From Clostridiales bacterium 38-18 (lineage in GTDB: Bacteria; Bacillota; Clostridia; Peptostreptococcales; Acidaminobacteraceae), in the NCBI GenBank assembly GCA_001897605.1, contig MKTL01000024.1:121890-185889 (forward strand): DNA of 64,000 bases, written 5' to 3'. Below, piece after piece: positions 8,242 through 18,385 of this stretch. Each line of letters starts with the position of its first letter. The first letter of the stretch is position 1. The notes beneath the pieces were generated by a model, which was not told the DNA's origin, did no database searches, and worked only from the letters and a program-made list of their open reading frames with translations. A program made the translations under genes and the position numbers.

Positions 8242-10035
8242 TTAAGCATTGCCTTTTTCGTATGGCGTTAATTCTAGATACAGCTCTCCAAGCTGTTTTT
8301 CTTCGGCAACGCTTGGTGCATTTGTAAGCAGACATTTTGCATCCTGAGTTTTAGGGAATGCAATAACGTCTCTAATATTATCTGTACCAGTGACCAGCAT
8401 AACAACTCTATCAAGGCCGTATGCGATACCACCATGTGGTGGCGCACCGTATTTAAAAGCATCGATGAAGAAGCCAAATTTTTCGATAGCCTCTTCCTCA
8501 GTAAAGCCAAGTGCTTTGAACATTCTTTCTTGAACAGATGAATTGTGAATTCTAATAGAACCACCACCAATTTCATAGCCATTTAATACAATGTCATATG
8601 CCTTTGCTCTACAGTTAGCAGGATCAGATTCAAGCTTATCCACGTCTTCATCCTTAGGTGAAGTAAATGGATGGTGCTTAGCAACATATCGATTTTCTTC
8701 TTCGTCATACTCGAAGAGAGGGAAATCAGTCACCCATAAAAACTTATAGTCTTTTGGATCAAGAATGCCTAGTTGTTTCGCAACCTCACATCTCAGCGCG
8801 CCTAATGAATCAAATACAACACTTGGCTTATCGGCAACGATTAATATTAAATCGTTATCACCTGCATTGAATCTTGCTTTAATTTCCGCCACATGAGCTT
8901 CATTTAAAAATTTGTTAATTGAAGATTGCATCTCATCTCCAGAGAACTTAATCCAAGCAAGTCCTTTTGCACCATATGTTTTAATAAAGTCTTCAAGCTT
9001 ACCGATGTCTTTTCTAGAATAACGGTCTGCATATCCATTGATATTTATACCCCTAATGTCACCATTTGATGCAAGTGTATCGGCAAATACTTTAAACTCT
9101 GTATCGACAAACATATCATTTAAATGCTTTAACTCGAAACCAAATCGAACATCTGGTTTATCCGATCCATATCTTGTCATTGCCTCATGATAAGTAAGTT
9201 TATTAAGAGGTAGAGCTACATCAACATCAGCAACTTCCTTGAAGATGTATTTTAACAACTCTTCATTGATCGCTCTAACGTCTTCTTCATCCACAAACGA
9301 CATTTCAACGTCGATTTGAGTAAATTCAGGTTGTCGATCTGCTCTTAAATCTTCATCTCTAAAGCATTTTGTAATTTGATAATATCTATCAAACCCAGAT
9401 ACCATAAGTAGTTGCTTAAATAACTGTGGTGATTGTGGTAATGCATAAAATTTATTAGGATTCACACGGCTTGGCACCAAGTAATCTCTTGCACCCTCTG
9501 GAGTTGGTTTAGTCAGCATCGGTGTCTCAACATCTACAAACCCATGTGAATCAAAAAACCTTCTTGCTGCTGATGCAATTCTATGTCTTGTAAACAAATA
9601 ATTTTGCATTTTAGGTTTTCTTAAGTCCAAATAGCGATATTTTAGTCTTAATCGTTCATTGGCTTCGTCGTTGTCATCGACGTGAATTGGTGGCACTTCC
9701 GATTCGCAAAGGATCTTAAGCTCCTCAGCAAAAATCTCAATTTGACCCGTTGGTAGATTAGGATTTACCGATTGTCGCTTCATAACTTTACCTGTAATTG
9801 CGATAACATACTCATTACGAATCGCATTTGCTTTTTCAAAAGCAGCTTCAGATACAGCTGTATCAAATACAACTTGGCAAATTCCAGTTCTATCTCTTAA
9901 ATCGACGAAGATTAAACTCCCTAAATTTCTTCTCTTTTGAACCCACCCCATTAACGTCACTTCTTGATTAATGTGCGCTTCTCTTAAATCGCCAGCATAA
10001 TGCGAACGCTTTAATCCGTTTAATGCCTCACCCAT
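8242..10035 (-). CDS. aspS: Aspartyl-tRNA synthetase
   Basis: Class II aminoacyl-tRNA synthetase of the bacterial type, 597 residues. An N-terminal OB anticodon-binding domain (VTLMGWVQKRRNLG, LIFVDLRDRTGICQVV) is followed by the catalytic core with motif 2 (TKCFRDEDLRADRQPEFTQID), the bacteria-specific GAD insertion, and motif 3 (APPHGGIAYGLDRVVML). Length is normal. GGAGGT stands before the ATG. It is 14 bp downstream of hemZ, so likely in one operon with hemZ, the metallo-hydrolase, dtd and relA. Whether it is discriminating or also charges Asn cannot be told from the sequence alone. Confidence 0.97.
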   Translation of the reverse strand: MGEALNGLKRSHYAGDLREAHINQEVTLMGWVQKRRNLGSLIFVDLRDRTGICQVVFDTAVSEAAFEKANAIRNEYVIAITGKVMKRQSVNPNLPTGQIEIFAEELKILCESEVPPIHVDDNDEANERLRLKYRYLDLRKPKMQNYLFTRHRIASAARRFFDSHGFVDVETPMLTKPTPEGARDYLVPSRVNPNKFYALPQSPQLFKQLLMVSGFDRYYQITKCFRDEDLRADRQPEFTQIDVEMSFVDEEDVRAINEELLKYIFKEVADVDVALPLNKLTYHEAMTRYGSDKPDVRFGFELKHLNDMFVDTEFKVFADTLASNGDIRGININGYADRYSRKDIGKLEDFIKTYGAKGLAWIKFSGDEMQSSINKFLNEAHVAEIKARFNAGDNDLILIVADKPSVVFDSLGALRCEVAKQLGILDPKDYKFLWVTDFPLFEYDEEENRYVAKHHPFTSPKDEDVDKLESDPANCRAKAYDIVLNGYEIGGGSIRIHNSSVQERMFKALGFTEEEAIEKFGFFIDAFKYGAPPHGGIAYGLDRVVMLVTGTDNIRDVIAFPKTQDAKCLLTNAPSVAEEKQLGELYLELTPYEKGNA

Positions 10036-10049
10036 ATTTACCTCCGCTA

Positions 10050-11513
10050 TTATTTATGATTTATAATTGCCTCTTTTTTTAATAAAATCTCATCAAATCT
10101 GTCAAGATAGTCCTCAAGCCCTTTGAAATTTGCGACTCTTTCAAAGCGATTTTCATCGGGAAAACAGATTTTAGATACTGCCCCTGCACCACAAGCGACA
10201 ATCGTATGTTTTTCTTCCATGATTCTCATATTATACAATGATTCAAATCCATCAAGAGCATAGCCAACATTTTCAAGATGGCCAATCATCTTCTTTTGAC
10301 GATACATATAGTAGGGCGTCAACCCGACCGTTCTCAATTCTTGATCTGAAATAGCTAGCATTTCACTTACGGTTTGATCATGAGCCAGCTCATAAGCTTC
10401 AAGTGATTCAATGAGCCTTGAGGCCTTCTTAACTGCTAAAGTATGGATAGTTACATTTTCTGGTCTAAATCCGATGACTTTTGAGATTGTAAGCCTTGCA
10501 TCATCGACGGTCTCGCCAGGCAAACCCATAATTAAATCCATGTTTATGCTTCTAAAGCCAATCTCTCTTGCAGCCTTAAACGCTTCAATGATCATTTGAT
10601 CATCGTGCTTACGTCCAATCTGTATCAAAGTTTCATTATTAAAGCTCTGAGGATTAATGCAAATACGATCAACACCATATCGTTTCATAATCTCTAATTT
10701 TTCAATAGTAATGGTATCCGGACGACCCGCTTCTACAGTATATTCCTTAACCCGATTCAAGTCTAGTCGGCTTTGAATCATTTGTAACAAAGTCTCTAAT
10801 TGTGAAGCATCTAAACTCGTTGGCGTACCACCACCAATGTAAATACAATCAATTTCTTTATTCGCAAGCTCAACCTGAGCAATGGCATAACTCACTTCCT
10901 CTAACAAAAGCTCAAGATACCTCGGTAGTAATTTACCCTTAACCTTCATATCATTGGAAGGGAATGAACAGTAAACACAGCGGGTTGGACAGAATGGAAT
11001 ACAGATATAGAGAGACACTGATTCTTTACGATTGGGGTACAGATGAGGTCTCTCCCTTTTTGCAACCTCAATCATTAAGTTAATTTTATTAGGTTGAACC
11101 AAGTATTCTTCAGATAGAATCTCCTTAATTTGTTGCTCATCGTACGCTTGATCCAATAATTCATGAACAATTTTAACTGGTCTAATTCCAACTAGAATTC
11201 CCCATTCAGAGGTCGGCTTATATTGCTTCTCAAGCATGTGATACAAATGACGTTTGATGCTGTGTCTATCTGTTTCAGAGCGCACAAATAAGGTCCTTTC
11301 TTCAAGAACCTTATCTATATATAGCCTCATCTCCACTGATGTTTCATCCGTATTGAGATAGACGCCAGATACACCACACATTATCAACTCGTTAAAGCTC
11401 TCTATAGAGTCTGTAAAGGCAATCTGTGTAGCTGGGAGAAATATCTCAATTAATGCATCCACCTCGAAGTGAATTTCATTTTTATTTTTATAAACAACCA
11501 ACTGAACCTGCAT
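10050..11513 (-). CDS. hemZ: Oxygen-independent coproporphyrinogen dehydrogenase HemZ-type radical SAM enzyme
   Basis: A 487-residue radical SAM protein of the HemN/HemZ family. An N-terminal extension of about 165 residues, typical of HemZ, precedes the CX3CX2C cluster motif (C175, C179, C182 in CIPFCPTRCVYC). GGGTPTSL and the SAM-binding elements follow. The family decarboxylates coproporphyrinogen III anaerobically or shuttles heme; other heme genes are not in this window, so the physiological substrate is uncertain. It follows the metallo-hydrolase with only a 3-bp gap and has a weak AAGG ribosome site, suggesting translational coupling. It would release 5'-deoxyadenosine, a possible substrate for the salvage cluster at 40730-44561. 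Confidence 0.85.
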   Translation of the reverse strand: MQVQLVVYKNKNEIHFEVDALIEIFLPATQIAFTDSIESFNELIMCGVSGVYLNTDETSVEMRLYIDKVLEERTLFVRSETDRHSIKRHLYHMLEKQYKPTSEWGILVGIRPVKIVHELLDQAYDEQQIKEILSEEYLVQPNKINLMIEVAKRERPHLYPNRKESVSLYICIPFCPTRCVYCSFPSNDMKVKGKLLPRYLELLLEEVSYAIAQVELANKEIDCIYIGGGTPTSLDASQLETLLQMIQSRLDLNRVKEYTVEAGRPDTITIEKLEIMKRYGVDRICINPQSFNNETLIQIGRKHDDQMIIEAFKAAREIGFRSINMDLIMGLPGETVDDARLTISKVIGFRPENVTIHTLAVKKASRLIESLEAYELAHDQTVSEMLAISDQELRTVGLTPYYMYRQKKMIGHLENVGYALDGFESLYNMRIMEEKHTIVACGAGAVSKICFPDENRFERVANFKGLEDYLDRFDEILLKKEAIINHK

Positions 11514-11516
11514 AAC

Positions 11517-12146
11517 TTAACCTTGTAGAAATGGATTGCGTTTTCTTTCAAAACCAATTGAGGAGCTTGCACCATGACCTGGGTAAACTGCAACCTGATC
11601 CTCTAAAATCATGAGCTTATTGAGTATCCCCTGTATTAACTGTTTGTGACTTCCACCAGGTAAATCTGTTCTTCCAATCGAACCATAGAACAAAGTATCA
11701 CCACTAAAAAGAATCTTCTCTTTATCGAAATAAAGACAAATGCCACCAATTGTATGCCCTGGCGTATGAATCACTTTACATTTTAAGCCACCAACTGAAA
11801 GAACTTCTCCCTCTCCAATGGTACGATCTGCTGTCATCGCAACAGTAGGACCATTCATGGATTGTGTCAAATTCAAGCTTGGCGTCTTAAGCATTTCCTC
11901 CTCATCGTGATGAAGTAGAACTGGAGCACTTGTTAATTTTTTAAGTTTCTCAACACCACCGATATGATCACCATGCGCATGTGTCAAAACGATATAGGCA
12001 ATGCTAAGTCCCAAATCTTCAATTTTTTTATAAATTCTTTCCGCTTCACCGCCCGGATCGATGACCATACCAATTCGGGTTTCTTCATCACCAACGATAA
12101 AGCAATTTGCGGCATAAGCGCCGACTGCAATTTTTTCTAAAATCAT
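11517..12146 (-). CDS. Metallo-beta-lactamase-fold hydrolase (glyoxalase II-like)
   Basis: A 209-residue MBL-fold hydrolase. The di-zinc motif THAHGDHIGG, followed by HTPGHTIGG, SGDTLFYGSIGRTDL and YPGHGA, matches the glyoxalase II / YcbL group. The substrate is a thioester or similar; the exact one is unknown. GGAGGG at 12151-12156 places the start at 12146 rather than the upstream alternative at 12158. It is 15 bp after dtd and 3 bp before hemZ in the relA-dtd operon, an arrangement common in Firmicutes. Confidence 0.87.
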   Translation of the reverse strand: MILEKIAVGAYAANCFIVGDEETRIGMVIDPGGEAERIYKKIEDLGLSIAYIVLTHAHGDHIGGVEKLKKLTSAPVLLHHDEEEMLKTPSLNLTQSMNGPTVAMTADRTIGEGEVLSVGGLKCKVIHTPGHTIGGICLYFDKEKILFSGDTLFYGSIGRTDLPGGSHKQLIQGILNKLMILEDQVAVYPGHGASSSIGFERKRNPFLQG

Positions 12147-12161
12147 TTGACCCTCCAAAAG

Positions 12162-12611
12162 TTAAAAGCACTTTTTACTATCCACTAAAACCGTAACAGG
12201 TCCGTCGTTTTGGATATCGACTATCATGTGTGCTTGAAACCTTCCTTTTTGAACATTAATACCCAAACCTACAACAGTATCACAAAACTGTTCATATAAC
12301 GAATTCGCAATATCAGGCTTTGCCGCACTCATAAAGTTTGGTCGTCGGCCTTTTCTACAGTCACCCATTAGCGTAAACTGTGAAATACAAAGCATTTCTC
12401 CTCCAACGTCTAACAATGATAAGTTCATTTTTTCATCTTCATCTTCAAATATTCTTAGATTGACAATTTTATCTGCCATATACACAACGTCCTTTTCGGT
12501 ATCGCCATCTTCAACACCTAAAAGTACATTATAGCCCTTCTTTATTTCTCCAACCGCTATTCCATCTACGACGACTGAAGAAAAATTAACGCGCTGTACA
12601 ACTGCCCTCAT
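12162..12611 (-). CDS. dtd: D-aminoacyl-tRNA deacylase
   Basis: A 149-residue D-aminoacyl-tRNA deacylase that removes D-amino acids (and glycine mischarged on tRNA-Ala) from tRNA. The start MRAVVQRV, the SQFTLMGD motif and the NDGPVTV motif that forms the cross-subunit active site are all present. It is 8 bp downstream of relA, the usual partner. A D-amino-acid proofreader is relevant in a cell whose ornithine pathway passes through D-ornithine and D-alanine, though the gene is universal. Confidence 0.96.
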   Translation of the reverse strand: MRAVVQRVNFSSVVVDGIAVGEIKKGYNVLLGVEDGDTEKDVVYMADKIVNLRIFEDEDEKMNLSLLDVGGEMLCISQFTLMGDCRKGRRPNFMSAAKPDIANSLYEQFCDTVVGLGINVQKGRFQAHMIVDIQNDGPVTVLVDSKKCF

Positions 12612-12619
12612 CTTGCCTC

Positions 12620-14803
12620 CTAAGAACTAATCCTTTTTACTTCTATCATGTCTTCTAAATTCTTAAGCTTTTTCATCAATTTGTTGAGCTCTTCAATATC
12701 CGAAATTTCTATAGTGATATTAACAATAGCAATGCCATTCTTATCGATTTTCGCATTGATTCCAGACATGGTCATATCCAGCTCGTGCATCATCATCGTA
12801 ATTTCAGAAAGCAAGCCCTTTCTATCTAAAGAAACCACCTGAACGCTCGCTGAATAAGAAGTATTTGCACTATCTGCCCATGAAACCTCAATAAAGCGAT
12901 TTTTACTTTCATCTGTCTTTTCAAAGTTCTCACAGTCACTTCTATGAATCGTAACGCCTCTACCTCTTGTAATGTAGCCAATAATACTATCACCTGGAAC
13001 AGGTGTACAGCATTTTGCAAATCGAACGAGGATATCATCTATTCCTTTTACAACTACGCCGGTTTCACTTTTCTTTATTGGCTTCTTTTTGTTTGGGAGA
13101 TCATCAAACTTTTCAATCTCTGTTTTTTGCTTTGCAAGCTCTTCTTTTTGCTCTTTAAAGAATTTTTCCTTTATTTTAGGTACAACCTGACTGGTAAGAA
13201 TGCCACCGTAGCCTATAGCGTTATACATATCTTCAATAGATTTTAAACTAAGGCGTTTTAAAATAGCCTCTAGGTAATCTTCATTCAAAACGACCTTTAC
13301 CGGTAAATTTTGACGCTTTAATTCTGCAATTATAATCTCCTGACCCTTTTCAACGTTTTCATCTCGTCGTTCTTTCTTGAACCACTGCTTAATTTTTTGC
13401 TTTGCTTGTGTGCTTTTAACAAATTTTAACCAGTCTCTAGAAGGACCTTGAGCAGTTTTAGTGGTCATAATCTCAATTCTTTGACCATTTTGAAGCTGAT
13501 AGTTAAGTGGTACTATTCTACCATTAACTTTAGCACCAATGCATTTATTACCCACTTCAGAGTGAATTTTATATGCAAAATCAACTGGGGTACTTCCAAC
13601 CGGTAAGTCAACGACTTGACCATTTGGCGTAAACACAAAAACCTCAGTATTAAACAAATCTAACTTGAGTGAATTCATAAACTCACTTGGATCCTTTAAG
13701 TCACTTTGCCACTCCATCATTTGCCTAAATGAAGATATTTTTTTCTCCATTTCATTATTTGATGCTTTATTCCCCTCTTTGTACTTCCAGTGCGCTGCAA
13801 TACCGTATTCGGCAATTTCATGCATTTCACGGGTTCTAATCTGAATTTCAAAAGGCTCGCCATTCCCCATCAATGTCGTATGTAACGACTGATAGAGATT
13901 GGCTTTGGGCATAGCGATATAATCCTTAAACCTACCAGGTATAGGCTTCCATAATGTGTGCACAGCACCAAGGGCGCTATAGCAGTCCTTTATATCACTA
14001 CATACGACACGAATTGCAGTTAGGTCGTATATTTCATCAAACTCTTTATGTTGAAACTTCATTTTTTTATAAATGCTGTAAAAATTCTTCGGTCTGCCAT
14101 AAATTTCAAAATCGATGCCCAGCTCAGTTAAGGCTTGCTCGATTTGGTGTATATAGTCGTTAATAATTGACTCTCTCTCCGTACGCTTTTTATCAACCTT
14201 GCGTACGAGATCCTTATAGCCTTCAGGATCAAGATATTTAAGACTTAAGTCCTCTAGCTCCCATTTGATTCTAAAAATACCAAGTCGATGTGCGATAGGA
14301 GCAAATATCTCTATCGTTTCCTCCGCTTTTTCCTTCTGTTTTTCAGGTGTCATCGCACCTAAGGTTCTAATGTTATGAAGACGATCGGCAAGCTTAATCA
14401 ATATAACGCGAATATCGCTGGACATCGCTAAAAACATTTTTCTAAGATTTTCAACCTGCTGCTCTTGTTTTGTTTCATAGTTAATAATCGCAAGCTTTGT
14501 TACGCCATCAACAAGTAAAGCAACCTCTTTACCGAATTGTTTTTCAACATCCTCAAGGGTTACATAGGTATCCTCTACCGTATCGTGAAGCAACGCTGCG
14601 ATGATTGTCTCTTCATCCATTTCAAGTTCAGCTAAGATTAAAGAAACACTGGTTGGATGATTAAAAAAAGGGGTTCCATCTTTTCTTAACTGCCCAGTGT
14701 GTGCTTTGTCGCCAAACTCATATGCCTTTGCAATTCTATCCATGTCAAGATAAGGCGCAAACCCTTTAACCTTAATTAAATATCCTTCTAAATTCATCCT
14801 CAC
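12620..14803 (-). CDS. relA: Bifunctional (p)ppGpp synthetase/hydrolase (RelA/SpoT)
   Basis: A long Rel protein (727 residues) that makes and degrades the stringent-response alarmone. Order: HD hydrolase domain with HDTVEDT (intact HD pair), synthetase domain with YDLTAIRVV and [11 protein letters not shown] ([14 protein letters not shown]), zinc-finger-like region ([14 protein letters not shown], here [10 protein letters not shown]) and C-terminal ACT. Both catalytic domains look intact. GTG at 14803 and ATG at 14797 are both possible starts; the ribosome site (GATGG or GTGAGG) does not decide. First gene of the relA-dtd-hydrolase-hemZ-aspS run. Confidence 0.96.
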   Translation of the reverse strand: MRMNLEGYLIKVKGFAPYLDMDRIAKAYEFGDKAHTGQLRKDGTPFFNHPTSVSLILAELEMDEETIIAALLHDTVEDTYVTLEDVEKQFGKEVALLVDGVTKLAIINYETKQEQQVENLRKMFLAMSSDIRVILIKLADRLHNIRTLGAMTPEKQKEKAEETIEIFAPIAHRLGIFRIKWELEDLSLKYLDPEGYKDLVRKVDKKRTERESIINDYIHQIEQALTELGIDFEIYGRPKNFYSIYKKMKFQHKEFDEIYDLTAIRVVCSDIKDCYSALGAVHTLWKPIPGRFKDYIAMPKANLYQSLHTTLMGNGEPFEIQIRTREMHEIAEYGIAAHWKYKEGNKASNNEMEKKISSFRQMMEWQSDLKDPSEFMNSLKLDLFNTEVFVFTPNGQVVDLPVGSTPVDFAYKIHSEVGNKCIGAKVNGRIVPLNYQLQNGQRIEIMTTKTAQGPSRDWLKFVKSTQAKQKIKQWFKKERRDENVEKGQEIIIAELKRQNLPVKVVLNEDYLEAILKRLSLKSIEDMYNAIGYGGILTSQVVPKIKEKFFKEQKEELAKQKTEIEKFDDLPNKKKPIKKSETGVVVKGIDDILVRFAKCCTPVPGDSIIGYITRGRGVTIHRSDCENFEKTDESKNRFIEVSWADSANTSYSASVQVVSLDRKGLLSEITMMMHELDMTMSGINAKIDKNGIAIVNITIEISDIEELNKLMKKLKNLEDMIEVKRISS

Positions 14804-14852
14804 ACCATCTTAAGTATCGATTTAAGTACAAAAATGCCGGTCAATTATTAAG

Positions 14853-14885
14853 AATAGTCCGTTCAAGCCAGTTGAACGAACTATT
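14853..14885. repeat. Strong inverted repeat between apt and relA
   Basis: AATAGTCCGTTCAA (14853-14866) and TTGAACGAACTATT (14872-14885) form a 14-bp stem with one mismatch around GCCAG. On the minus strand, downstream of apt, it is not followed by a clear T tract, so it is either a weak terminator or an operator/processing hairpin. Confidence 0.5.
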
Positions 14886-14929
14886 TTATATATATTTTAC
14901 AGATTTATTCAGTTATTTACAACCATTTT

Positions 14930-15448
14930 TTATGACTCGTAATTGATTGCACTAAACACTTTATAGCCATCTAGCACTTTTCTACCATCTAAGAAATCAA
15001 GCTCCATAAGGAATGCTAAACCGACCACTGTGCCACCTAGCTTTTCAATTAATTCACATACAGCCTTAGCTGTACCACCAGTAGCAAGTAAATCATCAGC
15101 GATTAAAACGCGATCACCAGGCTTTATGGCATCCAGATGCATTTCAAGCACATCAGTACCGTACTCTAAGGCATATTCGTGTTTAATCGTCTCTGATGGC
15201 AATTTACCAGGCTTACGCACAGGTACAAAACCTTTTCTTGCCAATACCGCAAGTGGCGCACCAATCAAAAATCCTCTAGCCTCAGGACCTACAACGACAT
15301 CAAACTCTATGCCCTCAAATAAATCTAGGCAGGTCTCAATTGCTTGGCGATAGGCTTCACCATCGCTGAGTAAAGTCGTTACATCCTTAAAACTAATCCC
15401 CTCTTTTGGAAAGCCTTCGATTACACGAATTTTAGCTTTTAAATCCAT
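14930..15448 (-). CDS. apt: Adenine phosphoribosyltransferase
   Basis: Converts adenine plus PRPP to AMP (purine salvage). The PRPP-binding motif [14 protein letters not shown] and the [11 protein letters not shown] front are diagnostic. The ORF could extend to 15472, but GGAGGT at 15453-15458 fits the ATG at 15448 ([12 protein letters not shown]), giving a 172-residue protein of normal length. It sits between recJ and relA, the classical recJ-apt-relA Firmicute order. Adenine from MTA or deoxyadenosine cleavage could feed it. Confidence 0.96.
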   Translation of the reverse strand: MDLKAKIRVIEGFPKEGISFKDVTTLLSDGEAYRQAIETCLDLFEGIEFDVVVGPEARGFLIGAPLAVLARKGFVPVRKPGKLPSETIKHEYALEYGTDVLEMHLDAIKPGDRVLIADDLLATGGTAKAVCELIEKLGGTVVGLAFLMELDFLDGRKVLDGYKVFSAINYES

Positions 15449-15493
15449 TCTTACCTCCATATTAAAAGACATTGTCTTTATTAAGTCGTTTTA

Positions 15494-17809
15494 TTATTTG
15501 CGCCATCTTTCTTGAATCTGTCTATACCACGGCAGCTGTTCCATATCAATTTTATGCTCAGGCCGTGGTAACCACTCTAACGTAACTAGATCTCCATTCA
15601 ATTGATAATTCAACAGCTGCATTTGTGAAAGAAGTTCAAGACAAAGTCGACACTTTACCAAGCTAAACGTCCCTCGATGGTTTAGCTGCTGTAGCTTTGC
15701 ATCGCGTTTCTGTGAAGCAAGCTTATAAAAAATTGCCAAATCTTCTCTCGTCGGAATATGAGACAGCACATCCAAATGATAGGCATCAGCAAAATAGATA
15801 TAAGCAGCAGCGTGATCGACCTTCACAGGGAAGATAACGATATCCCAAAAACCTTCTCTTGATTCACTCTCATTCAGTTCGTTGAAATGTAGCGTATAAT
15901 CCACAAAATTTCGACTTAATACCGCTTCCTTAAACTTGTTAATACCTTCTTCAGAATAAATTAGTACTGGCAATTTTGAAGGAACAGAAAATATTATATC
16001 AAAACTATCTATCGATGTAAAATGTTGTGTGTCAGGATTGTTATTACTCTCCAAAATATATCTATATTGTGAGGCTTCAAGACGTCTTTTTAGCTGCTCA
16101 CCAACTGGCATTCTTTCTTTTATCATATCCTTGATTAAGAATTGAATGGTTTCTACACCCATAAAATTGTTCTTTTCAAGTGTCATCAAAAGATGTATTT
16201 CTTCATTTTTTCTTAAATGCTTCATAAACTCTGATCGATTAAAGGCCAGTGCATCATAAACACGATTGCCGTCATTGACTACCATTTTCAAGTGATTTTG
16301 AAGCTTGCCAATGGTTTTATAGTCTTCAATGATTAAATGATTAAATACGAATTGAGGCTTTGGATTCCCCATTCCAAACGGCTTCAAATGCTCAATTGTT
16401 TCAACTAAATCATGGGTTACCATCTTAGGCTCTAAAACGCCATCTACTCTTTCTTGTGAAACCAGCATATACTCTTGAATATGCGCAATAGCATACCGAA
16501 TCAAGCCTTCTTTTAATAAAGGGATATTTGCCGCCTTTAACGAGAGGCCAGCAGCTTGCTCATGCCCACCAAATTTCTCAAAAAGGTGAGAAAAGTTAGA
16601 TAGTACGTCGTATATACTAATCCCCTCTATACTTCTTGCAGAGCCCTTCGCATTCTCACCATCACTATTAAGAATGATGGTCGGTCTAGAGTATTTATCA
16701 GAAAGCTTTGATGCGACGATCCCAATTATACCTGTATGCCAGTCTTCACCAACAATTAGTAGGATCCGTTCAAGGTCTAAATTAATATGTCTTTGAATGT
16801 ACGCTTCAGCACTCTCCAGTATCTCACGCTCTTGACTTTGTCTCTCTGAATTGAGCTGACTCAATGCTTTCGCAATTTCAAGTGCTGTAAAATAATCATC
16901 TTCAAGAAGCATGTCAACTGCTATACTCGGATTACCAATTCTTCCAGAGGCGTTGATTCTCGGAGCTATGACAAAGCCTATATGTCCTGAATTGATCTCT
17001 TTTCCAACTAAGCCCGCCTCAGCAATCAGAGCTTGTATTCCTGGATTATTGGTATTTGGCATTTTAGCCAATCCGATACTTGTAATAACCCTATTTTCAT
17101 CGACCAGTGGTACAATATCAGCTACTGTGCCAAGTGCTGCAATATCGATAACTTGGTCGTAAAAATTGCCAAATTCATCGCCGGTTAGCGCTTGTACCAG
17201 TTTCAAAGCAACACCGCAGCCAGCGAGCGATTTAAAGGGATAGTCGCCTCTTTTAGGATTAATAACAGCAAGTGCATCCGGTAAATCACCTTGAAACTCA
17301 TGATGATCTGTGATAATTAAATCAAGACCTATCGATTTGGCATATTTTGCCTGCTCAATTGCTGTTATTCCACAATCGACAGTTATAACTAAATTGCCAC
17401 CCTTTTCCACGATAGTTTCTAGACCTTGATTACTGATTCCATATCCTTCATCAATTCTATCTGGGATATAATAATTCGATACAATGCCAATAGCTTTAAA
17501 ATATTTCATCAATATCGAAATACTTGTGATACCATCTACATCATAATCGCCATAAAGCCAAATATTCTCTCTATTTGTAATTGCAGTTTTGACTCGTTCA
17601 ACCGCTTTATCCATATCCAATAATAAAAGAGGATCCCTTAGATCCTCAATTTTAGGATTTAAAAACATTTCAACTTCAGATTCTGACTCTAATCCTCTAT
17701 CTAGTAAAAGCTTTGTTATTAACTGGTCTTTATGCCATTCCTTGCTTTTTTTATTGATAACCTGTTGGTCAATGGCTCTTTCTGACCATATGGCGCTTTG
17801 AAATATCAT
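15494..17809 (-). CDS. recJ: Single-stranded-DNA-specific exonuclease RecJ
   Basis: A 5'-3' ssDNA exonuclease used in recombination and base-excision repair, 771 residues. The DHH phosphoesterase core has DYDVDGITS and the eponymous DHH in ITDHHEFQG; DHHA1 with GGHEQAAG follows, then an OB domain. The C-terminal 200 residues are a low-conservation extension typical of Firmicute RecJ, longer than E. coli RecJ. Its start overlaps the stop of the LapA gene by 4 bp (ATGA), so the two are translationally coupled. Confidence 0.95.
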   Translation of the reverse strand: MIFQSAIWSERAIDQQVINKKSKEWHKDQLITKLLLDRGLESESEVEMFLNPKIEDLRDPLLLLDMDKAVERVKTAITNRENIWLYGDYDVDGITSISILMKYFKAIGIVSNYYIPDRIDEGYGISNQGLETIVEKGGNLVITVDCGITAIEQAKYAKSIGLDLIITDHHEFQGDLPDALAVINPKRGDYPFKSLAGCGVALKLVQALTGDEFGNFYDQVIDIAALGTVADIVPLVDENRVITSIGLAKMPNTNNPGIQALIAEAGLVGKEINSGHIGFVIAPRINASGRIGNPSIAVDMLLEDDYFTALEIAKALSQLNSERQSQEREILESAEAYIQRHINLDLERILLIVGEDWHTGIIGIVASKLSDKYSRPTIILNSDGENAKGSARSIEGISIYDVLSNFSHLFEKFGGHEQAAGLSLKAANIPLLKEGLIRYAIAHIQEYMLVSQERVDGVLEPKMVTHDLVETIEHLKPFGMGNPKPQFVFNHLIIEDYKTIGKLQNHLKMVVNDGNRVYDALAFNRSEFMKHLRKNEEIHLLMTLEKNNFMGVETIQFLIKDMIKERMPVGEQLKRRLEASQYRYILESNNNPDTQHFTSIDSFDIIFSVPSKLPVLIYSEEGINKFKEAVLSRNFVDYTLHFNELNESESREGFWDIVIFPVKVDHAAAYIYFADAYHLDVLSHIPTREDLAIFYKLASQKRDAKLQQLNHRGTFSLVKCRLCLELLSQMQLLNYQLNGDLVTLEWLPRPEHKIDMEQLPWYRQIQERWRK

Positions 17810-18222
17810 TGATTACCCACTTCATCTGATTTATTTTCATTTTCTGTCGTTTCTAAACTATTTTGACTCTGCTCTAATCTTAGCTCTTTTATGATCCCAT
17901 CGCGTCTAGTGAGCTCCTGCTCTTTTTCACTCAAAACTTGATCTCTTTGTCGAATCGCTTCATCTTTAACAGCAATTTGCTTTTCTAAAGCTTCTATTCT
18001 TTTACTGAGATCTTTAACCTGTTTCCCTTGCTTAATTTTCTTAAACATGTCAAATAAAACGACGGTAACAGCTCCTATTAGCGTTGAAATTATAATAACT
18101 AATGCAAGTGAAATCTGTGCCTCAACAAAAAATAAACTCACAGTCACCACTGATGCATTAAAAATTGCAAATAGCGTCACTAAGATCGAAAACAGTAAAA
18201 TTAGTACAATATATATTTGCAT
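17806..18222 (-). CDS. LapA-domain membrane protein with C-terminal coiled coil
   Basis: A 138-residue protein with two transmembrane helices (about 3-22 and 37-60) matching the lipopolysaccharide-assembly protein A (DUF1049) family, followed by a charged coiled coil (about 65-120). In Firmicutes the role is unknown. It is coupled to recJ by a 4-bp overlap, which is a positional link only. Nothing else in the sequence indicates function. Confidence 0.75.
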   Translation of the reverse strand: MQIYIVLILLFSILVTLFAIFNASVVTVSLFFVEAQISLALVIIISTLIGAVTVVLFDMFKKIKQGKQVKDLSKRIEALEKQIAVKDEAIRQRDQVLSEKEQELTRRDGIIKELRLEQSQNSLETTENENKSDEVGNQ

Positions 18223-18285
18223 AATAACCCCCCACTATTCTTTTACTTAATTATATGTCAATTTTATGTATCTGTCGATTTTTTT

Positions 18286-18341
18286 GTAGGTTAATAAAAA
18301 TCAAACAATGCCGTATTGGAGTGTATACTCCTATACGGCAT
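18286..18341 (-). terminator. Terminator-like hairpin after secF
   Basis: ATGCCGTAT...ATACGGCAT plus an inner GGAGT/ACTCC stem forms a long hairpin at 18308-18341, followed on the minus strand by TTGTTTGATTTTT. It probably ends the secD-secF transcript. Confidence 0.7.
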
Positions 18342-18385
18342 CATGTAATTAACCTTATTTAGCGTTTGATCCCAGCAAAATGCAA

